Shown: positions 52,089 through 62,359 of the stretch, one piece after another
Numbering within the stretch: the first letter of the stretch is position 1
How the letters are laid out: each line of letters opens with the position of its first letter
Source: Azospirillum endophyticum
GTDB lineage: Bacteria > Pseudomonadota > Alphaproteobacteria > Azospirillales > Azospirillaceae
Direction: 5' to 3'
DNA length: 63,388 nt
Assembly (NCBI RefSeq): GCF_016595245.1
Contig: NZ_JAENHM010000027.1
Location: 1 to 63,388, forward strand
Notes under the pieces: generated by a model
The model's database searches: none
What the model saw: the letters and a program-made list of their open reading frames with translations, nothing else
What the model was told of the DNA's origin: nothing
Made by a program: the position numbers and the translations under genes

Positions 52089-53774
52089 GTCCCGGGGGGG
52101 CAGAGGGCGGGAAAAAGCGCTTTCCATACCCTCCCCGGCTGGCCCTTGCTGGTCGGGCTGCTCGTGCTGCTGCCCGTGTTGCGCCTGCTGTGGGAAGCCG
52201 GCGACGCCACGGTGCTGGGCCGCGTGCTGGATTCCCCCGCCACGTGGCGGGCCACCACCAACAGCATCGCCATCGCTGCCGGCGCCACGCTGGCGGCGGC
52301 GCTGATCGGCGGCCCGTTCGCCCTGCTGATCGGGCTGACGAACCCGCGCGCCCGCACGGCGATGAGTTTCGCGCTGATCCTGCCGCTGATGATCCCGCCG
52401 CAGATCGTGGCGATTGCCTGGACCCATCTCGCCGGGTCGGGCAGCCCGATCCTGAAGCCGCTGGGCCTCGCTCCTCCGGTCGGAACGGCGAACCCGGTGC
52501 AGTCGGCGGCCGGCATGGTGCTGGTGATGGGGATCGAGCATGCGCCGCTGGTCTTCCTCGCCCTGCGCACGGCGCTCCGGGCCATCCCCGGCGACATGCT
52601 GGAGGCGGCGCGGGCGTCCGGGGCCGGACCGTGGCGCGCACTGCGCGGCGTGGTGCTGCCGCTCTGCCTGCCGGGGCTGGTCGCCGGGCTCGCCATGGCC
52701 TTCGTCGCGGCGCTGGGGAATTTCGGCGTGCCGGCGCTGCTCGGCGTGCCGGCCGGGATCCCGATGCTGCCGACGCTGATCTACCGGCGGCTGGCCGGCT
52801 TCGGGCCGTCGGCCCTGCCGGAGGTGGCGGTGCTGGCGGCGCTGATCGGCCTCGTCGCCTGCCTGGGCATCGCCCTCCAGACCATCCTGCAGGCACGCAT
52901 CGCCAGCCGCCTGCCCGGCGGCGCCCGGCCGCTGGCGCCGGTGCCGCTCGGGACGGCCCGCGCACCGGTGGAACTGCTGGCCTGGGGTGTGCTGGCGCTG
53001 CTCGTCGCCGCGCCGCTGACGGCGCTGCTGGCGACCAGCCTCGTCAGCGTCTATGGCCTGCCCATCGGTTTCGGTACGCTGACCCTGGCCCATTACCGCG
53101 AGGTGCTGGCGCTCGATCAGGTCGGGCGGGCCTTCGCCAACTCGCTGCTGCTGTCGGGATCGGCGGCAGCACTGCTGGCCCTGCTGGCGGTGCCGCTGGC
53201 CCATGCGATGGCGCTGGCCGGCGGCGGCGGGCGGATCGCGCGGGCGGTCGGCGTGCTGGTGGAACTGCCGCATGCCGTGCCGGGGGTGGTGCTGGGCATC
53301 GGCTGCATCCTGCTGTTCCTGAAGCCGCTGCCGGGGCTGGGCGTCAGCCTGTACGGCACGCTGTGGATCATCCTGGCGGCCTATCTGGTCCGCTTCCTGC
53401 CGCTGGCCCTGCGGCCGGTGCAGGCGGCCTGCGCCGCCCTCGACCCGACGGTGGAAGAGGCGGCGCGCGCGCTGGGCGCCGGCCCACTGCGCCGGCTGGT
53501 GACGGTGGTGGCACCGCTGGTCGCCCCGGCGGCTGCAGCCGGCGGGCTGCTGGTCTTCCTGACCGCCTTCAACGAGCTGACCGTCTCCATCCTGCTGTGG
53601 TCGCAGGGGCACGAGACGCTGGGCGTCGTCGTCTATGCGCTGGAGGAGGGCGGCAGCCCGACACTGGGCGCCGCATTGGGAGTCATCGCCATCCTGGTCG
53701 TGCTGACGGCGATGCTGGCCGCCGGGGTGCTGGGCCGCCGCCTGCCGCCGGGCGTCGTGCCCTGGCGGAATTGA
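51987..53774 (+). CDS. fused double-length ABC permease
   Basis: The product has two complete permease halves in one chain (about 595 residues from the TTG, 12 helices): EAA loops are 'GDMLEAARASGAGPWRALRGVVLPLCLPGL' and 'TVEEAARALGAGPLRRLVTVVAPLVAPAA'. This is the AfuB/FbpB or PhnU-fusion type. No ATG lies ahead of the first helix. The TTG at 51987 has GAGGGGG upstream from the repeat; if used, the first ~45 residues are translated repeat DNA. Alternatives are GTG at 52026 or 52044 and TTG 52146. The binding protein for it is the gene upstream, and no ATPase gene accompanies them. Confidence 0.8.
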   Translation: MRGSSRIAYPDPSVKIHAVHPPHPDPLPGGERGIVPGGQRAGKSAFHTLPGWPLLVGLLVLLPVLRLLWEAGDATVLGRVLDSPATWRATTNSIAIAAGATLAAALIGGPFALLIGLTNPRARTAMSFALILPLMIPPQIVAIAWTHLAGSGSPILKPLGLAPPVGTANPVQSAAGMVLVMGIEHAPLVFLALRTALRAIPGDMLEAARASGAGPWRALRGVVLPLCLPGLVAGLAMAFVAALGNFGVPALLGVPAGIPMLPTLIYRRLAGFGPSALPEVAVLAALIGLVACLGIALQTILQARIASRLPGGARPLAPVPLGTARAPVELLAWGVLALLVAAPLTALLATSLVSVYGLPIGFGTLTLAHYREVLALDQVGRAFANSLLLSGSAAALLALLAVPLAHAMALAGGGGRIARAVGVLVELPHAVPGVVLGIGCILLFLKPLPGLGVSLYGTLWIILAAYLVRFLPLALRPVQAACAALDPTVEEAARALGAGPLRRLVTVVAPLVAPAAAAGGLLVFLTAFNELTVSILLWSQGHETLGVVVYALEEGGSPTLGAALGVIAILVVLTAMLAAGVLGRRLPPGVVPWRN

Positions 53775-53792
53775 GGGGACGGGGGTGAGAGG

Positions 53793-54809
53793 TCAGGCCG
53801 GCAGCCCCGCCGCCTTGCGCACCGCCTCCAGCACGCTCAGCACGTCGCGCGCCTGCTCGGCGGTCACCGGCGGCGGAGCGCCGTCGAGGATGGCCGCCGC
53901 CACCCCGCGGTAGAAGGCAGGGTAGTCGCCGCGCAGCGTCTCCACCCGGCGCTCCGTCCCGTCGGCCTGGACCAGCAGGGCGTGGTTCTCGAGATCGTCG
54001 ATGCCCCAATCCGCCTCGGTGGGCATCCGGCCGTCGCGGAGCGCCGCCTCCTGCCCGTCGATTCCGTGCTTGAGGAAGCTGCCGCCGTCGCCATGCAGCT
54101 GGAAGCGCGGACCCGGCCGGCAGACCACCGTCCCGCAATGCAGGATCGCCCGCATCGGCCCATAGCCGAGCACGATGTGGAACCAGTCGTCGACCTGCGC
54201 GTCCGGCCGCTGGGCGCCAACGTCAGCAAGGATGCGGTCGGGCATGCCGAACAGAGTCAGCGCCTGATCGATCAGATGGGCGCCGAGGTCGAACAGCACG
54301 CCGGACCCGGCCAGCGTCCGTTCGCGCCAACCCTGCTTGATCTGCGGGCGGAAGCGGTCGTAATGCGCCTCGTAATGATAGGGCCGGCCGATCTCGCCTG
54401 CCTCCAGGCAAGCGCGCAGGGTCAGGAAGTCGTTATCCCAGCGCCGGTTGTGGAAGACGGTCAGCAGCCGGCCCTGCCGCTTGGCGAGGTCGATCAGTTC
54501 GCCGGCCTCCGCCGCGGTGGTCGCCATCGGCTTGTCGATCACCACATGCTTGCCGGCCAGCAGGGCCTCGCGGGCCAAGGGAGCGTGGCTGGTGTTGGGG
54601 GTGGCGATCACCACGAGGTCGATGGCGGGATCGGCGATCACCGCCGCGGCCGTCGTCGCCTCCGCCCCCGGTGCGCTGCGGCGGATGTCGTCGACACGCG
54701 AACTGGCGACCGCCGTCAGGCGCAGGCGCGGTTCGCTGCGGATCAGCGGCGCGTGGAACACCGACCCGGCAAGGCCGAAACCCAACAGTCCGACCGACAG
54801 GCTGCTCAT
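53793..54809 (-). CDS. Gfo/Idh/MocA-family oxidoreductase
   Basis: This 338-residue dehydrogenase has an N-terminal Rossmann NAD(P)-binding half ('SVGLLGFGLAGSVFHAPLI', with 'VIATPNTSHAPLAREALLAGKHVVIDKPMA' including the catalytic-type Lys in 'DKP') and a C-terminal alpha/beta half ('GSGVLFDLGAHLIDQAL'). Such enzymes act on sugars, inositols and their derivatives, which fits the divergent sugar ABC cassette. The start at 54809 has GAGGAG nine bases upstream; the frame extends further to 54995 but there is no family sequence there. Exact substrate unknown; the closest look is to YvaA/RhaM-like sugar dehydrogenases. Confidence 0.88.
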   Translation of the reverse strand: MSSLSVGLLGFGLAGSVFHAPLIRSEPRLRLTAVASSRVDDIRRSAPGAEATTAAAVIADPAIDLVVIATPNTSHAPLAREALLAGKHVVIDKPMATTAAEAGELIDLAKRQGRLLTVFHNRRWDNDFLTLRACLEAGEIGRPYHYEAHYDRFRPQIKQGWRERTLAGSGVLFDLGAHLIDQALTLFGMPDRILADVGAQRPDAQVDDWFHIVLGYGPMRAILHCGTVVCRPGPRFQLHGDGGSFLKHGIDGQEAALRDGRMPTEADWGIDDLENHALLVQADGTERRVETLRGDYPAFYRGVAAAILDGAPPPVTAEQARDVLSVLEAVRKAAGLPA

Positions 54810-54941
54810 CGTCCCGGCTCCTCTTCCTGGAATGTCGCCCGGCAGACCATGCCGTCCGCCCCGCTCCGGCGCAACAGCGCCCGCTGCGGCATAGCATCTT
54901 CCCGGCCAGCCGGACCGGTCGGTATGTAACGGTTGCGTAAC

Positions 54942-54969
54942 AACGCGGCGGCCGGGAAAGCGCCGCGTT
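54942..54969. promoter_or_regulatory. dyad between the oxidoreductase and sugar ABC operon
   Basis: AACGCGGCG (54942-54950) and CGCCGCGTT (54961-54969) form a perfect 9-base inverted repeat with 10 bases between, in the 332-base divergent gap. The GTAAC half-elements just upstream (54926-54930, 54936-54940) repeat in the same direction. The gap holds no gene of ordinary size. A regulator for the sugar operon may bind here; it is not encoded locally. Confidence 0.4.
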
Positions 54970-55073
54970 ACCAAATTGTCCGCCCCGCCCATCATCGGCA
55001 GCGTACAGTGACCGCCAAGCGAACGACCGTGTATCAGCGGTCCAACAGCAACCCATCACGGGAGGGAACCGAC

Positions 55074-55145
55074 ATGCGCGACCTGCATCCGTGTGCGAAG
55101 CCGGCCCCGACGCCGCTGCAATGTCCGGTGGGGACCGTACCATGA
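55074..55145 (+). CDS. candidate 23-residue leader ORF of the sugar ABC operon
   Basis: ATG at 55074 has GGGAGGGAA five to eight bases upstream, the strongest ribosome site around. The frame encodes 'MRDLHPCAKPAPTPLQCPVGTVP' and its TGA overlaps the ATG of the permease (CATGA). It is Pro-rich, with two Cys, and unlike any binding protein. It may be a coupling leader, or what is left of the binding-protein gene that would normally be here. Confidence 0.4.
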   Translation: MRDLHPCAKPAPTPLQCPVGTVP

Positions 55146-56101
55146 CCCTGCAGACCCCATCCTACCGGCCGGCGGCCGGAGACGAGGCCGCGCCCGGCAG
55201 CGCCACCCCGCACAAGGCGGGCGGGCTGCGCGCGCTGGCGCAACGCCACCTGTCGAAGCTGGTGGTCGCCCCGTCCTTCGCGGCGATCCTGCTGTTCGTC
55301 TACGGCTTCATCGTCTGGACCGTCTACATCAGCTTCACCAACTCGAAGATGCTGCCGTCCTATGATCTGGTCGGCGCCGACGCCTTCTCCAAGCTGTGGC
55401 GGATCGAGCGCTGGTACGTCGCCATCGAGAACCTGCTGATCTTCGGCGGTCTGTTCATCGGCGTCAGCCTGATCGTCGGCATCCTGCTGGCCGTGCTGCT
55501 CGACCAGCGCATCCGCGGCGAAGGGGTGCTGCGCACCATCTATCTCTACCCGATGGCGCTCAGCTTCATCGTCACCGGCACCGCCTGGAAATGGATTCTC
55601 AACCCCGGCATCGGCATCCAGCAGTTCGTCCGCGACCTGGGCTTTCCCGGCTTCACCTTCGACTGGATCGTCCAGCAGGACACCGCCGTCTACACGCTGG
55701 TGATCGCCGCGGTCTGGCAAAGCTCCGGCTTCGTCATGGCGCTGTTCCTGGCGGCACTGCGCGGCGTCGATCAGGAGATCATCAAGGCGGCCTATCTCGA
55801 CGGCGCCAGCCTGCCGCGCATCTATTGGGGCATCGTCCTGCCGTCGGTCCGGCCGGTGTTCATGAGCGCCTTCGTCATCCTCGCCCACCTCGCGGTCAAG
55901 AGCTACGACCTCGTGGTGGCGCTGACCGGCGGCGGTCCCGGCTATGCCTCCGACCTGCCGGCGACCTTCATGTACGAGATGACCTTCCGCCGCAACCAGA
56001 TCGCCATCGGCTCGGCCAGCGCGCTGATGATGCTGGCGACGGTGGTGGCGATCATCGTGCCCTACCTCTATTCCGAACTGAAGGGAGGCAAGCGTGTCTA
56101 G
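55142..56101 (+). CDS. sugar ABC transporter permease (GtsB/MalF type)
   Basis: The 319-residue protein has six or seven helices and the EAA loop 'DQEIIKAAYLDGASLPRIYWGIVLPSVRPV'. 'ALTGGGPGYASDLPATFMYEMTF' is characteristic of glucose/alpha-glucoside importer permeases of the GtsB kind. GGTGGGGA lies upstream of the ATG, and the short leader frame ends in it. The first ~45 residues form a cytoplasmic Pro/Arg/Lys tail. It is the first main gene of a three-gene operon that lacks the usual binding-protein gene. Confidence 0.9.
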   Translation: MTLQTPSYRPAAGDEAAPGSATPHKAGGLRALAQRHLSKLVVAPSFAAILLFVYGFIVWTVYISFTNSKMLPSYDLVGADAFSKLWRIERWYVAIENLLIFGGLFIGVSLIVGILLAVLLDQRIRGEGVLRTIYLYPMALSFIVTGTAWKWILNPGIGIQQFVRDLGFPGFTFDWIVQQDTAVYTLVIAAVWQSSGFVMALFLAALRGVDQEIIKAAYLDGASLPRIYWGIVLPSVRPVFMSAFVILAHLAVKSYDLVVALTGGGPGYASDLPATFMYEMTFRRNQIAIGSASALMMLATVVAIIVPYLYSELKGGKRV

Positions 56102-56984
56102 CCTGACCTCCGCCCTGCCGCCGGCGCAGGGCACCGGCGCCCGCATCGCCCGCTGGGGCCTGTACCTGATCCTCCTGCTGTTCGCGGCCTATTACCTGCT
56201 GCCGCTGCTGCTGATGATCGCCACCTCCTTCAAGAGCCCGGAGGAAATCCGCACCGGGTCGCTGCTGTCGCTGCCGCGCGATTTCAGCCTGGATGCCTGG
56301 AGCTATGCCTGGAACCGCGCCTGCATCGGCGCCGATTGCCGCGGCATGGCGCCCTATTTCCTCAATTCCCTGGTCATCGTCGGGCCGGCCGTCATCATCT
56401 CCACCCTGTTCGGGGCGCTGAACGGCTATGCCCTGACCAAGTGGCGGTTCCGCGGCGCCAACATCGTCTTCGGCATGATCCTGTTCGGCAGCTTCCTGCC
56501 ATCGCAGGTGATCCTGCTGCCGATGGCGCAGACTCTTGGCTTCCTCGGGCTGGCCGGCAGTGCGGGCGGGCTGATCCTGGTGCATGTGGTGTACGGACTC
56601 GCCTTCACCACTTTGTTCTTCCGCAATTACTACGTCAGCATCCCCGACGATCTGGTGAAGGCCGCGACCATCGACGGCGCCGGCTTCTTCCAGATCTTCA
56701 CCAAGATCATGCTGCCGCTGTCGCTGCCGATCCTGGTGGTGACGATCATCTGGCAGTTCACCCAGATCTGGAACGACTTCCTGTTCGGGGCATCCTTCGC
56801 GGCGGGCGGCGCGCAGCCGGTGACGGTCGCGCTGAACAACCTCGTCAACACCACCACCGGCGTGAAGCAGTACAACGTCGACATGGCGGCGGCGATGATC
56901 GCCGGCCTGCCCACCCTCGTCGTCTATGTGCTCGCCGGCAAATACTTCATCCGCGGTCTGACCGCCGGCTCCGTCAAGGGGTGA
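56094..56984 (+). CDS. sugar ABC transporter permease (GtsC/MalG type)
   Basis: This 296-residue protein has six helices and the EAA loop 'IPDDLVKAATIDGAGFFQIFTKIMLPLSLPI'. 'WNDFLFGASFAAGGAQPVTVALNNLV' matches the C-terminal permease of glucose/mannose-type importers. GTG at 56094 overlaps the first permease by eight bases, with GGGAGG upstream. A Cys-containing loop ('ACIGADCRGMAPYF') sits on the periplasmic side. Confidence 0.9.
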   Translation: MSSLTSALPPAQGTGARIARWGLYLILLLFAAYYLLPLLLMIATSFKSPEEIRTGSLLSLPRDFSLDAWSYAWNRACIGADCRGMAPYFLNSLVIVGPAVIISTLFGALNGYALTKWRFRGANIVFGMILFGSFLPSQVILLPMAQTLGFLGLAGSAGGLILVHVVYGLAFTTLFFRNYYVSIPDDLVKAATIDGAGFFQIFTKIMLPLSLPILVVTIIWQFTQIWNDFLFGASFAAGGAQPVTVALNNLVNTTTGVKQYNVDMAAAMIAGLPTLVVYVLAGKYFIRGLTAGSVKG

Positions 56985-56991
56985 TCTTCCG

Positions 56992-58101
<1,110 letters not shown>

Positions 58102-58112
58102 CCGGCGAGAAC

Positions 58113-58272
58113 TACCCTCTCCCGCCCCGGGAGAGGGAGGGGACCCGCGCCGAAGGCGTGGGGAGGGTGAGGGGCGATCCGGACATGGATCCTCTTATCC
58201 TTGTCTCACCCCTCACCCTTCCCATGCTCCGCATGGGCCCCTTCCCTCTCCCGGGGCGGGAGAGGGAGTTCA
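58113..58272. repeat. GC-rich inverted-repeat element (copy 3)
   Basis: A third element of the same family: CCCTCTCCCGCCCCGGGAGA at about 58115-58134 and GGAGGGTGAGGGGCG near 58160-58174 in the left part, then CACCCCTCACCCTTCCC near 58207-58223 and CCCTCTCCCGGGGCGGGAGA near 58245-58264 in the right. Left and right halves are roughly inverted copies. It fills most of the 322-base gap between the sugar ATPase gene and the oxidoreductase operon. I see no gene in this gap. Confidence 0.7.
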
Positions 58273-58423
58273 CCCCCCATTGCGCATTCCGTCGATTTTT
58301 CCCCGACCCGCGTGATTTCCAGCGCCGTTGACGGTTGACAAGCCGGCTCAATCCGTCCGCAAGGCGGGGGCCGGCCGTGGTCTGCCGTCGGGCAGGACCC
58401 GTTCCGACATGGGGAATGCGCTG

Positions 58424-58954
58424 ATGAACTTCACCATCAATGGGCAAAGCGTCGAGGTCGAGGCGGACATCCGCAGTTCGCTGCTTGACCTCCTCCGCAA
58501 CAGTCTGGGTTTCACCGGCACCAAGAAGGGCTGCGACCAGGGCGCCTGCGGCGCCTGCACCGTGCTGGTCGACGGCGAACGCATCAATTCCTGCCTGGCA
58601 CTGGCAGTCCAGTACCAGGGCCGCAGCATCACCACCGTCGAAGGGCTGGGCACCGACGGCAATCTCCACCCGCTGCAGGAGGCCTTCGTCGAGCATGACG
58701 GCTTCCAATGCGGCTACTGCACGCCCGGCCAGCTCTGTTCCGCCGTCGGCATGGCGCGCGAGATCGAACGCAACATCCCGAGCGTCGTCACCGCCGACCT
58801 GTCGGCGGACAGCGTCGCCATCGACGAGAGGGAACTGCGCGAACGCATGAGCGGCAATCTCTGCCGCTGCGGCGCCTATAACGGCATCATCGAGGCCATC
58901 TCCGAAACGCTGGTCAAGGCACCGGCATTACCGCAGGAGAGGGCACGGGCATGA
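58424..58954 (+). CDS. paoA: [2Fe-2S] subunit of aldehyde oxidoreductase (PaoA/YagT type)
   Basis: The 176-residue iron-sulphur subunit passes electrons from the molybdenum site to FAD. Two cluster sets are visible: plant-ferredoxin type '[18 protein letters not shown]' with a further Cys at 'INSCLAL', and the helical-domain pair '[10 protein letters not shown]' and 'CRCGAY'. The start could be ATG 58409 or 58424; I chose 58424, as GGGGA lies nine bases upstream and the protein then begins '[13 protein letters not shown]' as in the family. Unlike E. coli PaoA there is no Tat signal visible, so the enzyme may be cytoplasmic. Its stop overlaps the next ATG. Confidence 0.88.
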   Translation: MNFTINGQSVEVEADIRSSLLDLLRNSLGFTGTKKGCDQGACGACTVLVDGERINSCLALAVQYQGRSITTVEGLGTDGNLHPLQEAFVEHDGFQCGYCTPGQLCSAVGMAREIERNIPSVVTADLSADSVAIDERELRERMSGNLCRCGAYNGIIEAISETLVKAPALPQERARA

Positions 58955-59940
58955 ACCCCTTCACCTATGAACGGGCCTCCGACGCGGCAGCCGCCATCGG
59001 ACTGGCCAAGGGCAGCGCCGCAGCGCGCTATCTCGGCGGCGGCACCAATCTGGTCGACCTGATGCGCGAGACGGTCGAACGGCCGGAGATGCTGGTCGAC
59101 GTCACCGGCCTGCCGGGAAGGATCGAGCCGCGCGCCGACGGCAGCCTGCTGATCGGCGCCGCGGCGACCAACACCGCGCTGGCCGCAGATGCGCATGTCC
59201 GCACGCAGTATCCGCTTCTCTCCCGTGCAATCCTCGCCGGTGCCAGCGCCCAGATCCGCAACATGGCGACGGTCGGCGGCAACATCCTGCAACGCACGCG
59301 CTGCCGCTATTTCTACGATAATGCTGCGGCCTGCAACAAACGCCAGCCGGGGGCCGGCTGCGACGCCCGCGACGGCTTCAACCGCTACCACGCCATCCTC
59401 GGCGCCTCGCCGGCCTGCGTCGCCACCCATCCGTCCGACATGTGCGTGGCGCTCGCCGCCCTCGACGCGACGGTGCATCTGGATGGCCCGGCGGGACCGC
59501 GCAGCATCGCGCTTGCCGACCTGCACCGGCTGCCCGGCGACCGGCCGGACATCGAGACCGAATTGCAACCAGGCGAGCTGATCACCGCGGTCGAACTCCC
59601 ACCCCTGCCCTTCGCCCGCCGCTCGACCTACCGCAAGGTGCGCGACCGCGCGAGCTACGCCTTCGCGCTGGTCTCGGTCGCCGCTGCCCTCGATCTCGAT
59701 AAGGACGGGACGGTGCGAGACGTACGGCTGGCGCTCGGCGGCGTCGCTCACAAGCCGTGGCGCGCCTCGGCTGCGGAAGCCGCGCTGAAAGGCCGGCCGG
59801 CCGGCCCGGAGAGCTTCCGCGCCGCCGCGGAGGCGGAACTCGCCGCCGCGACCGGGCTGCGCGACAACGCCTTCAAGATCGAGCTGGCGAAACGGACCAT
59901 CGTCGCCGTCCTCGGCGACCTGACAGGAGACGAGGCATGA
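58951..59940 (+). CDS. paoB: FAD-binding subunit of aldehyde oxidoreductase (PaoB/YagS type)
   Basis: The 329-residue flavoprotein subunit has the FAD motif '[15 protein letters not shown]' near the N-terminus and '[17 protein letters not shown]'. Characteristic of YagS-type subunits is an extra cysteine group, '[23 protein letters not shown]', plus a later Cys in '[14 protein letters not shown]', which in the E. coli enzyme hold a [4Fe-4S] cluster. The C-terminal CO dehydrogenase flavoprotein domain follows. The ATG overlaps the stop of the [2Fe-2S] subunit gene by four bases and its own stop overlaps the Mo-subunit start. Confidence 0.9.
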   Translation: MNPFTYERASDAAAAIGLAKGSAAARYLGGGTNLVDLMRETVERPEMLVDVTGLPGRIEPRADGSLLIGAAATNTALAADAHVRTQYPLLSRAILAGASAQIRNMATVGGNILQRTRCRYFYDNAAACNKRQPGAGCDARDGFNRYHAILGASPACVATHPSDMCVALAALDATVHLDGPAGPRSIALADLHRLPGDRPDIETELQPGELITAVELPPLPFARRSTYRKVRDRASYAFALVSVAAALDLDKDGTVRDVRLALGGVAHKPWRASAAEAALKGRPAGPESFRAAAEAELAAATGLRDNAFKIELAKRTIVAVLGDLTGDEA

Positions 59941-62222
59941 GCGCGCAATCCGACGCCGCCGCTTCCCGGCCCGGCCGCTGGCAGCCGGCGGTCACGCAGG
60001 ATCCGATGCTGCACAAACATGGAGCATTGGGCCAGCCGGTCTCGCGCATCGAAGGGCCACTGAAGGTCCAGGGCAAGGCGCGCTTCGCCGCCGAGTTCCC
60101 CTATGAGGGGCTGTGCTACGCCGCGCTCGCCTTCAGCACCATCGCGCGCGGAAAAATCACGGCGCTCGACACCGTGGCAGCCGAAGCGGCGCCCGGCGTC
60201 GTGCTGGTGATGACCCACCGCAACGCGCCGCGGATGAAGGCGCCGTCCCTGATGATGTCGTCGCCGACCGCCGCCGGGGCGAGCGACCTGCCGGTCATGC
60301 AGACCGACGAGATCCACTGGAACGGCCAGCCGATCGCCGTCGTCCTCGCCGAGACGCAGGAACAGGCCGACCATGCAGCCTCGCTGGTCAAGGCCGACTA
60401 TGCGCCGCTGCCGGCGACGACCTCCTTCGAGGAGGCCAGGAAGACGCCGCGCCAGCTGGACAACCTCCTGGGCCAGCCGCCGGTCGTCGAGATCGGCGAC
60501 GCCGAGGCCGCGCTGAAAGGCGCCGCGGTGCAGGTGGACCAGATCTACCGGACGCCGCGCCACAACCACAACGCCATCGAGCTGCATGCGGCGACCGTCG
60601 CCTGGACCGGCGACGAGCTGCGGGTGCATGATGCCAGCCAGCTTCTCGACCTGACCGCCGGGCAACTGGCCGACATCTTCGGCCTGGATGCGGAGAAGGT
60701 CCGCGTCTCCTCCCCCTATGTCGGCGGCGGCTTCGGCGGCAAATGCCTGTGGGACCACCAGATCCTCGCCGGCGCGGCAGCCAAGCTCGCCGGCCGGCCG
60801 GTGCGCATCATGCTGTCGCGCGAGGGGGTGTTCCGCATCGTCGGCGGCCGGACGCTGACGGAGCAGCGGGTGGCGCTCGGCGCCAGCGCCGACGGCAAAC
60901 TCGACGCGCTGATCCACACCGGCATCGTGGCGATGACCACCCACAACTCCTGCCCCGAACAGTTCACCTTCCCCGCCCGCCACCTCTATGCCGCCAAGAC
61001 CATCCGGCTGGCCCAGGAGGTCGCCGACATGGACATGCTGGCGAACACCTTCATGCGGGCGCCCGGAGAATCCGTCGGCACCTTCGCGCTGGAATGCGCC
61101 ATCGACGAATTGGCTTCAACGCTGGGCCTCGACCCCATCGAGCTGCGACGGCGCATCGAGCCGGAGAAGGACCCGACCAGCGGCAAGCCCTTCTCCGCCC
61201 GCCACCTGATCGACGCCTATGACAGGGGCGCGGAACGGTTCGGCTGGAACCGCCGCAGCGCGACGCCGCGCCAGCAGCGGGACGGCGAATGGCTGATCGG
61301 CATGGGCTGCGCGACGGCCACCTATCCCTACCACCGCTTCCCCGGCGGCGCGGCGCGGATCAGGCTGACGGCCGACGGGCGGGTCACCGTCTCGACCGCG
61401 GTACACGACATGGGGATGGGCACGGCGACGGCGCAGGCCCAGCACATCGCCGCCCGGCTCGGCGTGCCGCTCGACCACGTCACCTTCGAATATGGCGACA
61501 CGACCCTGCCGCGCGGGGTGATCGCCGGCGGTTCGACCCAGACCGCCTCGATCGGCGGCGCCGTCATCGCCGCGACGGAGGTGTTCGTCGAGGAGCTGCT
61601 GAAGCTCGCCGGCAACGATTCGCCGCTGGCCGGGCTGTCGCTCGCCGAGGTCGAGACGCGGGACGGCGGCATCGGCCACCGCGACGACACCGCGCGCTTC
61701 GAAAGCTATGAGTCGATCCTGCGCCGGGCAGCCCGCGACGAGCTGGTCTGCGAGGCCGAAGCGCCGCCGCCGGCGGAGATGGAGGCCTTCTCGATGCACT
61801 CCTACGGCGCGCAGTTCTGCGAGGTCCGGGTCAGCGAGATCACCGGCGAGGTCCGCGTCTCGCGTTTCCTCGGCTCCTTCGACGCAGGGCGCATCCTGAA
61901 CGCCAAGACGGCGACCAGCCAGTTCAAGGGCGGCATCATCATGGGGATCGGGCTGGCGCTGACCGAGGAGACCAACTTCGATCCGCGCAGCGGCCGCATC
62001 GTCAACGCCTCCCTGGCCGACTATCACGTGCCGGTGCAGATGGATGTTCCCGCCATCGAGATCCTCTACACGGACATCCCCGACCCGCAGGCCCCGATGG
62101 GCGCCCGCGGCATCGGCGAAATCGGCATCACCGGCGTCGGCGCGGCGGTCGCCAACGCCGTCTACAATGCCACCGGCAAGCGCATCCGCGACCTGCCGAT
62201 CACCCTCGACAAGCTGATGTGA
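59937..62222 (+). CDS. paoC: molybdenum-binding subunit of aldehyde oxidoreductase (PaoC/YagR type)
   Basis: This 761-residue large subunit of the xanthine-oxidase family carries the molybdopterin-cytosine-dinucleotide cofactor. '[13 protein letters not shown]', '[21 protein letters not shown]' and '[14 protein letters not shown]' line the cofactor, and the catalytic Glu is in '[12 protein letters not shown]' near the C-terminus. It oxidises aldehydes, aromatic ones in the E. coli model. The ATG at 59937 overlaps the FAD subunit stop (ATGA); a longer open frame upstream is inside paoB and not used. The maturation gene paoD/xdhC-like is not present downstream in this window. Confidence 0.92.
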   Translation: MSAQSDAAASRPGRWQPAVTQDPMLHKHGALGQPVSRIEGPLKVQGKARFAAEFPYEGLCYAALAFSTIARGKITALDTVAAEAAPGVVLVMTHRNAPRMKAPSLMMSSPTAAGASDLPVMQTDEIHWNGQPIAVVLAETQEQADHAASLVKADYAPLPATTSFEEARKTPRQLDNLLGQPPVVEIGDAEAALKGAAVQVDQIYRTPRHNHNAIELHAATVAWTGDELRVHDASQLLDLTAGQLADIFGLDAEKVRVSSPYVGGGFGGKCLWDHQILAGAAAKLAGRPVRIMLSREGVFRIVGGRTLTEQRVALGASADGKLDALIHTGIVAMTTHNSCPEQFTFPARHLYAAKTIRLAQEVADMDMLANTFMRAPGESVGTFALECAIDELASTLGLDPIELRRRIEPEKDPTSGKPFSARHLIDAYDRGAERFGWNRRSATPRQQRDGEWLIGMGCATATYPYHRFPGGAARIRLTADGRVTVSTAVHDMGMGTATAQAQHIAARLGVPLDHVTFEYGDTTLPRGVIAGGSTQTASIGGAVIAATEVFVEELLKLAGNDSPLAGLSLAEVETRDGGIGHRDDTARFESYESILRRAARDELVCEAEAPPPAEMEAFSMHSYGAQFCEVRVSEITGEVRVSRFLGSFDAGRILNAKTATSQFKGGIIMGIGLALTEETNFDPRSGRIVNASLADYHVPVQMDVPAIEILYTDIPDPQAPMGARGIGEIGITGVGAAVANAVYNATGKRIRDLPITLDKLM

Positions 62223-62359
62223 CGCTCCGCCGAATTCGATCTGCGAATTCTGTTCCCAGGTGTTATGGCGGGAGAGGCGGTTTGCAGACCACGTCTTCCG
62301 CCATATGTCTGCATCAGACACATCAAAACGCGCTATGGCGCCGATCAGGAGAGAGCAGG

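Noticed and set aside
59757..59936. Upstream extension of the Mo subunit into paoB
   Set aside because: The extension is in a different frame of paoB and has no family sequence; ATG 59937 has the usual ATGA overlap.
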